Shown piece after piece: positions 57,251 to 64,000 of a stretch of 64,000 nt of DNA. Positions within the stretch are counted from its first letter, which is position 1. Each line of letters opens with the position of its first letter. The DNA lies in NCBI GenBank assembly GCA_011800155.1, contig CM022370.1:992001-1056000 (forward strand). The letters are read 5' to 3'. The DNA comes from Flammulina velutipes. Lineage: Eukaryota; Basidiomycota; Agaricomycetes; Agaricales; Physalacriaceae. Below the pieces are notes generated by a model. The model saw only the letters and a list, made by a program, of their open reading frames with translations. It did not search any database and was not told the origin of the DNA. Both the position numbers and the translations under genes were made by a program.

Positions 57251-58961
57251 ATGCTGAATCTGTACAGATTGTCCTTCTCCGTACAATTGGCGCGTCATTC
57301 GAGCCGGAGATACATTCAGTGTCAATTCTTCAATTCTTCTAGTCAACACACGTCCTCAAACCTTGTAGATTCCGCAAAACCTGGGCCGCGGCCACCACTG
57401 GCATTCGTGTTCGACATTGTGAGAGATACCGCTCTGTCTCCTGTACCCGCCGATTCTAGCAACACCTAGGATGGCGTTTTGATACGCGGTCCCAACCCTC
57501 TTCCAGCCGGAAAACGCGCTTTGAAGATGCTAGAAGGCAACAATCCTTTTCGAACGTGCGCTCCGCCTTTTTCAAGCATTGCTCGGAGCTGAAGGAAACT
57601 CTCAGGAAAATTCCCTATTTGCTGGCACGTCATAACCCCGAATTTCCGTCCCGAAGCTCCCTTACGATTGGAACAGTTAACAAATGGTGGAGGGGCACTA
57701 GAGAAGGAGCGGTCCAGCAAGTTGTCCACAATGATGGGTGTTGAGGTGAGTTTTTGCGAACTAAAATACCATACCATACTAAATGTAAAGGAAGATTGAA
57801 CCTAGTCAGTGCCTCCAGGCCCACACCATTCTACAACGTCAGGCTCAGCATTACGGTGACAAGCATATCCTTGTTCTCGGAGGTCGGAAGGACGAAATCC
57901 GGACGGTCGCTGAACAGTACGGTTCATGGATGTTCAACGAAATTCATCCACTCACCCTGCTGCTAGTTATGGTTTCAAGAATGTTCATACTCCATTGGAT
58001 GTCCTTGCGTGGAACGCTGGGTACGCCTCAAATAACACATTCATTTACCACTACTTACCTCCTACAGTGCATGGCCGTTTTACAAGTTGAGCGAATCCGA
58101 AAGGGAAAGTACCAAGGTGCCGTCTCCATTCCTTCCGCGCAACCGTAACCTCCTCAACTTTGGCAGCAAACCGACTTTTCCCAAACACCCATCTCTGCCA
58201 TTTTTGTCTTCCACGATCCACGCAACTGGGCATTAGATGGTACAAACAAATCTTGCATCAAAATTACATGTCTCTAACGCCCGTTTGACAATCAGTGCAA
58301 GTTATTTGCGACGTGATTCAATCTGGAGGAATAATTGGGGGTCCATACGTTGACCTCAAAGACCAACTTAAGGGCGATGTCGAACTCGTCTTTTGTAATC
58401 CCGATTTAATATGGAGGGCAGACTTTCCACGCCCAAGACTTGGACAGGGCGCTTTTAAAGAAGCTTTCCAAGCTGTTTATAAGGTGTGGCATTTCTGGAC
58501 ATATCCTGTATAGCCCTCATACTTCCCCAGGCTTTGACAGGGGAGCATTATCCTTATGTGCAATACGGGAAACCGACAGAACCGACCTACAAGTTCGCGC
58601 AGGGTGTCTTAGAACAGCGACTAGAAGCAATGTATGGTCACACAGAGAAACCACCAACAGTGTAAGTTCTCCCTTCAATCCTTATCAAGATACTGATAGT
58701 CCTTTGTTATAGGTATATGATTGGAGGTACGGTACTAAGGATACCTCATATTTTTCTGATGCTAATGACAGTATAGACAACCCAGAATCTGACATTGCTG
58801 GAGCAAATGCTGCAGGTTGGCCCTCCGTGCTTGTCCATACAGGTGTATATGATCCCGAGAAAGGTGCCCCCGCGCATCGTCCTACATTTGAAGCCGAAGA
58901 CGTAGAGAAGGCCGTGGAATGGGCCATGATGGAAGAGTTCAAGAAGCTAAAAGCTGCGTGA
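57251..58961 (+). CDS. HAD-superfamily hydrolase, CECR5/HDHD5 type (class IIA), probably mitochondrial
   Basis: The N-terminus (MLNLYRLSFSVQLARHSSRR) looks like a mitochondrial presequence. HAD motif I is LAFVFDIDGVLIRGPNPLP after splicing, motif II is LLLTNGGGALEKERSSKL, and motif IV is VYMIGDNPESDIAGANAAGW. Between them are ILVLGGRKDEIRTVAEHYGF, NVHTPLDVLAWNA, ISAIFVFHDPRNWALD and IIGGPYVDLKDQLKGDVELV, all matching the CECR5 group. A 19-nt exon (57606-57624, encoding KIPYLL) is followed by a GC-AG intron (57625-57676), the only way to restore LTNGGG. Ends EEFKKLKAA. Phosphatase activity is expected; the physiological substrate is unknown. Confidence 0.87.
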
Positions 58962-59059
58962 ACGCTGAGTATTCTTTGCATAGACATAACTGCATTTCAT
59001 TCATAGACTTAGCGACATATACAATATAGAATACAAAAGTTCGTATATCTCAATAGGGA

Positions 59060-60487
59060 TTATGGTGCCGCACTGTGTGGCACCGTCGGAAGCTTGGTGG
59101 GGGTGTCTGGAGCAACGGTAGCTGGGACAGTCGCACTGGCGGGTCCAGGTGCCGCTGCCAATGGTATCCCCATCTTCGCTTTGACGACCTCGGACGTCTT
59201 CGTCAGCCGACGTCTCGCCCCCAAAGCTACGACGCCTCTCTTCTCCATCTCTGCTTCATCAAGCTCGATAATCTCCCTCCACGTCAAACCCTCAAAGCAC
59301 GCGGTGTACTTATGCAGTCGCAGACTCTTAAGCCACGCGGGGACGTCCTCAAGTAGGACCGGGTCGACATCTTCCTCCTTCGGTGTCGTCCCGCTCGATT
59401 CCGTAGACAAACCACCACTACTCTTCAAACCACTGCTCTTGAGCCCCGCGCTCTTGCCTCCAGAGTTCTTGGAGCTCCTCAGCGCGCTGCCAGGGTAGCG
59501 AGAATTCGAAGACGACGGCGGACCAGAACGCCAGTTGGACGATATAACAGCGGGAGAACGTGCACGAGGCTTGCTGGGTTTCTCAGGTGCCGGCGGAGGA
59601 GAAGTAACACCCTCGTCGGTCTTCGACGACAAGGGCTTTACCAACCCGCTCATAACGAGTTTGATCGCCATCATCTGCGCCTCGGTGGAGAACCCCATCT
59701 TGGTGAGCATAGCCATGTTGAGTGACGCGCTGTCGGGCGATTTGGCGTCGGACGAGGACTTCTGGAACATCACGTCGATGGGGGTGTTCACCATATTGGC
59801 CCAGCTCGCGGACTCTTCGGTGTGCTTCATGATTATTTCCTGGCGTTCATGCGGGAGGGCTGGAGTGGGGAAGGGGGTCGTGTTGGGAGTACCGAGGTTG
59901 AGGCTCGGGGGACGTGGGCTACTCCGGAGGTTCTGTCGCGCTGAGTTCTCGGCTAGAGGCGGTGTATTTGTATCGCGGTAGATGCGGATGGAAATGATTG
60001 CGTTACTTACCAACGCCTGCACCAACCATCTGTTGCAGAACTGCCATCAAGAACTTGATCTGACGCAGATTCAATGTTTGCAGTAGAGTGTAGAGTGTCG
60101 CCGTTTGTTCACTTTCTGCCAAGAGGCGGAACCCTGAAGCGATGTTGGTATGGAAGAGGACTCCTGCACGCTAAACTTACATTGTTCGATGGTTCCAAGC
60201 TCTTCCTTGAATTTAGGTTCTTCAGCAGCCATTGCCATCTCCCCCTAGATACAGAGACATTGAGCAAGAATGATCAGAACACAAAAATCCAAATGCCGTA
60301 CCAAGGTATCCTCAAAGTTCTTGAAATCCGCAAACCATTTATCCAGACCTTCACCTGTAGGTCGAGGAGACTGGGTCGACATCGCTCTAGGAGATGACAG
60401 TGGGAAACCAGTCGCCACACGCGGAGAGGCTAGCGACAACGCAGCCGGGTGCGTGCGCATAGGCTTCGAGTTTGAGACGCTCAGCAT
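59060..60487 (-). CDS. VTS1: VTS1-type post-transcriptional regulator (Smaug-like SAM-domain RNA-binding protein)
   Basis: Vts1 binds stem-loop RNA (Smaug recognition elements) and recruits the CCR4-NOT deadenylase. The N-terminal region is conserved: LDKWFADFKNFEDTL, EPKFKEELGTIEQWFRVLPL and IKFLMAVLQQMVGAG. The middle is disordered and Ser/Pro-rich. The SAM domain is near the C-terminus: PAWLKSLRLHKYTACFEGLT, WREIIELDEAEMEKRGVVAL, GARRRLTKTSEVVKAKM, keeping the basic patch ALGARRR needed for RNA contact. The protein ends in a Pro/Ala/Thr tail (TKLPTVPHSAAP). Introns at about 60250-60300 and 59940-60010. The ATG at 60487 (MLSVSNSKPMRTHPAAL) is plausible; an upstream exon is possible. Confidence 0.9.
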
Positions 60488-60809
60488 CGTTCAAGGAATG
60501 TATAGCTGTTAGACAAAGAAAGTCGTGAATGAATCCAGCCACCAACCAAAGCTATAAGTACGCATTTCGGGGGGCAACACGAAGGATACCGTTGATGGAA
60601 GATGATCATGGTCTTGATCTCACCCATCATGCAACCGTTCACGAAACGGGCAACCTATAACTTAACGGTCAGTTTTACTTACTTAGTTCATTCTTGTGGT
60701 CGTCCGTCCAGCCCAACGGCATATTGAGATGGAGTCGAGATTGATGTAGGTGAGAATTGACTCTGCGCATTGAGACCGGATACCGTACACAGCTTGTCAA
60801 TGGATACCG
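60488..60809. other. Intergenic, nothing recognised
   Basis: A 322-bp gap between two minus-strand genes. Confidence 0.5.
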
Positions 60810-62423
60810 CTAGCCCTTTTGAGTGATGTCTTTTTCATGATATGTAGGCCACAGTACGTCCTCCATGAATCGACTATAAGTGCTCCCTTCCGTACCGACG
60901 ACTTTCCAGCCGTGTGAGGCGACCATCGCATCGACGAAGGGAACAAGGAACGGCTTGAGGGCAATGTCGTCGTAGCCATTCCGAAGGGGATTGAGCGCCT
61001 CCAAAGAATTGGAAAAGTCTCCAAGGAAGAATATGCAAGGGAACGTCTTCATGAATAAAGATAGCATAGGGTCGTTGGCGGGATCTTTGGCATCAGTGGC
61101 GACGTAGAGCGGAGTGTTAAGGATGGAAAGATGCGGGGCTGTGTGACGAGGACTCCGGCAAGAGAGACGTGAGATTGACGGATCCAAAGGTGAGGGTAGC
61201 GATTCAGCGATAGGCTTTAGGGAGCTGACTCCGCGAGGAATATGAAGATTCCGATCTGGAGGTACTTGAATCAGACTCTCCAGAGCGAGAGTTTCGTCGA
61301 TACTGAAGTGCAAGACGCCATAAAGGAGCCTCCACCACACTAACCGTGCATTCTCTTCGGCGATGCTCATGAACCAGCCGTCACCGATTCGGATATGGGC
61401 AGCGAGATAAAGGGAAGGCAGAGATGTCACAATCTGGGACGTGACGTCGCGGAGGGGATGGGGAGAGAACACCATGCTTCGACGTATCGAGCCACGGATA
61501 TTGTAGTGTTCGCGCTGAACCAATCGTAAGCGGGACGTCCCAAAGAGCGTTCCAAGTTGGATAAGTCGATGCTCCTTCTGTGCGAGTTCCTCGATATGGA
61601 TGATAGTATCATACTTGGGATTTGGTCGTGCAGAATCCTCCGCAACATCGAGAAAACGGAACTGGTAGGGTTTGGTGTCCTTGAGGGAATATATCTGAGT
61701 GTCCTTGAGTTTAAGATGATCTCGTATCCAGCGGGACGACATGTCCAATCGATGAATGAGTTTATGTTGCGGGGAGAGATTGACGAGCCAAGTCCACGGG
61801 AGAAATGTGTATTGATGGTATTCGAAGCACTCGGCTGGCAACGCGACGTGTTCTGGTATGCGAGCACAGTGTTCTAGGCCTTCCTTTCCTGAGAGTGCGA
61901 GTGCGTTGGATAAGGCATTGAAGTTGTAGTAGCGAATGGGCTCGTTGCCGAGGCGAATGGGTGGGACGATGAGCGTTCTATTCAAGAGTGATGCGAGTGT
62001 GAGGGCGTTTTCGAAAGCAATGCGTTGATTATGGAAGCCGCTATGGGGCAGGTACGACAGGTATTTTTCGTGAGGGTCATGGTCTTTGGACGCGTACGGG
62101 GGCGCGATGACTTGTGATGCATCAGCTGAAGGTCGAGAGGTGTAGGTGGGATTACTCCACCTCGTTTTGAAGAGATAGTAGGCGACGCTGAAGCTTCCTA
62201 GGCAAGCGAGCAGAAGGATTGCTACGAGCATCGCCATTCGACAGCTCAGTGTATTGGATGGGCGTGAAGGTGGGGCTGGTTGTGTATTCTTGGAGGAGAG
62301 ATCGAGAGGACCAGGTCGACTACCCGGCGCTCGCATTCTGTACGATCCTTTTTCCAGATAAACTGTAGGCGATGCCTGGGGAGCACTGGAGGTTGAACCA
62401 GACATTAGGCGTCGAGGATACAT
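60810..62423 (-). CDS. GDP-fucose protein O-fucosyltransferase-like type II membrane protein
   Basis: A single-exon gene of 537 residues, unusual here. The cytosolic N-terminus (MYPRRLMSGSTSSAPQASPT) is followed by one TM helix (MAMLVAILLLACLGSFSVAY). The luminal domain begins with YLSYLPHSGFHNQRIAFENA and LTLASLLNRTLIVPP, the G-x-x-N-Q-R-like motif of O-fucosyltransferase folds. LYLAAHIRIGDGWF holds the conserved HxRxGD-like motif, and PLYVATDAKDP corresponds to the later nucleotide-binding strand. Long Pro/Ser-rich insertions occur. It is expected to act in the Golgi or ER. Whether it transfers fucose is unknown, since many fungal members are uncharacterised. Confidence 0.8.
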   Translation of the reverse strand: MYPRRLMSGSTSSAPQASPTVYLEKGSYRMRAPGSRPGPLDLSSKNTQPAPPSRPSNTLSCRMAMLVAILLLACLGSFSVAYYLFKTRWSNPTYTSRPSADASQVIAPPYASKDHDPHEKYLSYLPHSGFHNQRIAFENALTLASLLNRTLIVPPIRLGNEPIRYYNFNALSNALALSGKEGLEHCARIPEHVALPAECFEYHQYTFLPWTWLVNLSPQHKLIHRLDMSSRWIRDHLKLKDTQIYSLKDTKPYQFRFLDVAEDSARPNPKYDTIIHIEELAQKEHRLIQLGTLFGTSRLRLVQREHYNIRGSIRRSMVFSPHPLRDVTSQIVTSLPSLYLAAHIRIGDGWFMSIAEENARLVWWRLLYGVLHFSIDETLALESLIQVPPDRNLHIPRGVSSLKPIAESLPSPLDPSISRLSCRSPRHTAPHLSILNTPLYVATDAKDPANDPMLSLFMKTFPCIFFLGDFSNSLEALNPLRNGYDDIALKPFLVPFVDAMVASHGWKVVGTEGSTYSRFMEDVLWPTYHEKDITQKG

Positions 62424-62492
62424 GATGGTCGAAACGAAAGTGGTTGGTCACACATCGTGACAATTATGTGACATGTAATATACACAACGCCT

Positions 62493-64000
62493 TCAACGAT
62501 ATACATTCCGTAGTTTCGCATCTACTTCCTCTACGGACAGCCTGATGTGCTTCTGCGGATCTACAGAACCATCAGCACATGAAGACAGAATCAAAATGTC
62601 CACTTACTCCGACTAAACTCCCGCTCTCTATGTTTGGATATGAATCGATCCAGGTTGGGGACCACCAACTTGACAACCTCGTCTGCCAAATCGTGGCGTC
62701 CATCATCATCGTCCTCCAAAACACCAAGCCCACGATGTCGATCGACCACCTCTTCCAATAGATCGTAGAAACGCGCTGCTCTCTCCTTCACTGCGGCCTT
62801 GCCACCACCGGCTTCACCAAGACTTTTTATGAGTCCTGAAAAGTTGGCGTCAAAATACGTCGCCTTGGCCATGCGGAAGTTGCTTTGTAGAACATCCACT
62901 GTAGGCCGACTGAGCATTTCTGAGCCTAATAGATGCGAGCAAAGATATGATACGTTGTTCAGCATGAACACGCTGGTGAGAGGGGGGTTCTGGGCGCGCT
63001 TCGGGAAGCGGGAGAGGTTGGTCAAGGTTGTCGTAGTCGTTGTGACAATGTCGTGGATGTAGTGTTCGAGGAGTACCGTTTCGCTAGTAGAGCTGTTCTC
63101 TGTGGTCTTCAACCCAACCTGCTTTCCATCGCCCATCTTCCAGTTTCCATCTCCGAGGGTGAGTAGCGCCAGGCCAGCTGCACTACGCACATCAGGTAGT
63201 CGGTCCAGGTACTTAACGGTGTTGATCACAAAGTCGGTGAGTACGGCTCCACCAGGATCTCGAGCCAACTTGATATCGGCCAGGAATTCTGGGAAGCTTC
63301 GGAGAACGACGTTGCGAAGAGACTGGAGACCATCTTTGAATTCAGATCTTGTGCCAAAGAGAAGGTCACATCTACTTTGCAGGGAAATCATGTATTCGTA
63401 GGCCGAGAGAGCCATGAAAGCATGACTATGCAGCGTACGTTTGATAAATGCAACGAGGCTGCCAAAGGTGCTGCTAAGAAGGGAAAGCAGAGGATTGAGC
63501 AGCGCGGAGAATGATGATATGGCCGGCAATGGGTTGAGATCTTCCAACAGATGTTGCTCGTCTTCTGCAAGAATTACGAGTTCCTCCACCCATTGGCCGA
63601 ATTCTATCCCAGCCGGTATTGGATCCAAGCTATCTTGAAAAAGTGGTGTTTTGGCCTCCAGGCATTTGCGTCCCCAGTTACCGCGCATATCGGCGTAACC
63701 TCTGGAGGCATCCTTGAGTGCAGAATAAATTCCGGGTGCAGCTGGATGGGAAGGATGTGTGGATGGAAGCGGAAGGGTGCGTAACAAGGCGACGAGTTCC
63801 ATGAGTTCGGGCGTCGGGAATGAGGAGACAACGCTGCCAGATGAGCCTTCGGCGACGAGCTTGGTATATAATTGAGCGAGCTTCTTTGCGCCAGTTTCCA
63901 CAAGTCGTGCTGTGTCTTGGGATCCACTTTGGAAAGCTATGGCGGCATTTAATCGTTCGAGGGCATCTTTATAGACGGGTAGTTGTCCTGGCTGGGGGCC
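62493..64000 (-). CDS. EXO70: Exocyst subunit EXO70, 5' end beyond the window
   Basis: Exo70 tethers secretory vesicles to the plasma membrane by binding PI(4,5)P2 and Rho GTPases. The frame is open to the right edge (SGSQDTARLVETGAKKLAQL), so the N-terminus is missing. Helical-bundle motifs: YADMRGNWGRKCLEAKTPL, CDLLFGTRSEFKDGLQSLRN, FPEFLADIKLARDPGGAVLT, VFMLNNVSYLCSHLLGSEML and ATYFDANFSGLIKSLGEAGG. The unspliced frame ends at 62591, but an intron (GTAAGT..CTGTAG, about 62599-62552) restores the family ending NPQKHIRLSVEEVDAKLRNV, with stop TGA at 62493. Confidence 0.92.

Noticed and set aside
59535..59981. 148-codon plus-strand frame opposite VTS1
   Set aside because: It is a shadow of the low-complexity Ser/Pro region of VTS1.
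1..64000. tRNA genes, CRISPR arrays, rRNA and intact transposons
   Set aside because: No A-box/B-box pair at tRNA spacing, no direct-repeat/spacer array and no reverse transcriptase or transposase motifs were found by reading; a covariance-model scan would be more sensitive.

Overview
This window is nuclear DNA from a filamentous basidiomycete, most likely an Agaricomycete. I infer this from dense intron-rich genes (introns mostly 45-60 nt, GT..AG, with CTNAY-like branch sites), short intergenic gaps, and families typical of mushrooms: a DUF6533-type seven-TM protein, a Git3/GPR1-like receptor, a divergent G-alpha subunit and an Hsp78 of basidiomycete type. There are no operons. I see no CRISPR array, tRNA, rRNA or intact transposon. 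Intron positions given here are my own splice models, made by requiring canonical sites, open frame and family motifs; where I summed exon lengths the total was divisible by three.

Layout. 1-7.7 kb: edge-truncated RING protein, MED12 (Mediator kinase module), LEU5-type mitochondrial CoA carrier. 7.9-17.5 kb: secreted GH43 glycosidase, half-size ABC transporter, mitochondrial disaggregase HSP78 behind a gap-type heat-shock element, HpcH/HpaI aldolase. 17.9-24.5 kb: Dal5-like MFS permease, amino-acid permease, conserved unknown. 25.4-30.9 kb: small unknown protein, nicotinamide riboside kinase, fumarate reductase fused to cytochrome b5, LEA-like membrane-anchored protein. 31.9-38.5 kb: atypical G-alpha, XRCC4/PAXX-like repair protein, unknown, membrane dipeptidase. 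39.2-44.1 kb: single-pass membrane protein, UCH37 deubiquitinase divergent from MED31, triose-phosphate-translocator-like carrier. 45-55.2 kb: Zn2Cys6 factor, two consecutive seven-TM proteins, DUF218 protein, a C2H2 plus Zn2Cys6 regulator. 55.6-64 kb: NAD-binding dehydrogenase, a long RNA-like hairpin, CECR5-type HAD phosphatase, VTS1, O-fucosyltransferase-like protein, and EXO70 running off the right edge.

Most genes are housekeeping and there is no obvious biosynthetic cluster. The strongest unexplained pattern is micro-exons. Exons of 4, 5, 7, 12, 12, 13, 15, 16, 17, 19 and 21 nt are needed to keep frame in seven genes, several inside catalytic or transmembrane motifs (P-loop, switch II, HxD metal site, catalytic Asp of NRK). 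The window also has two candidate GC-AG introns and two very short introns (32 and 34 nt). The G-alpha gene combines four exons of 21 nt or less with loss of the catalytic switch-II Gln, and I regard it as the most interesting single locus.
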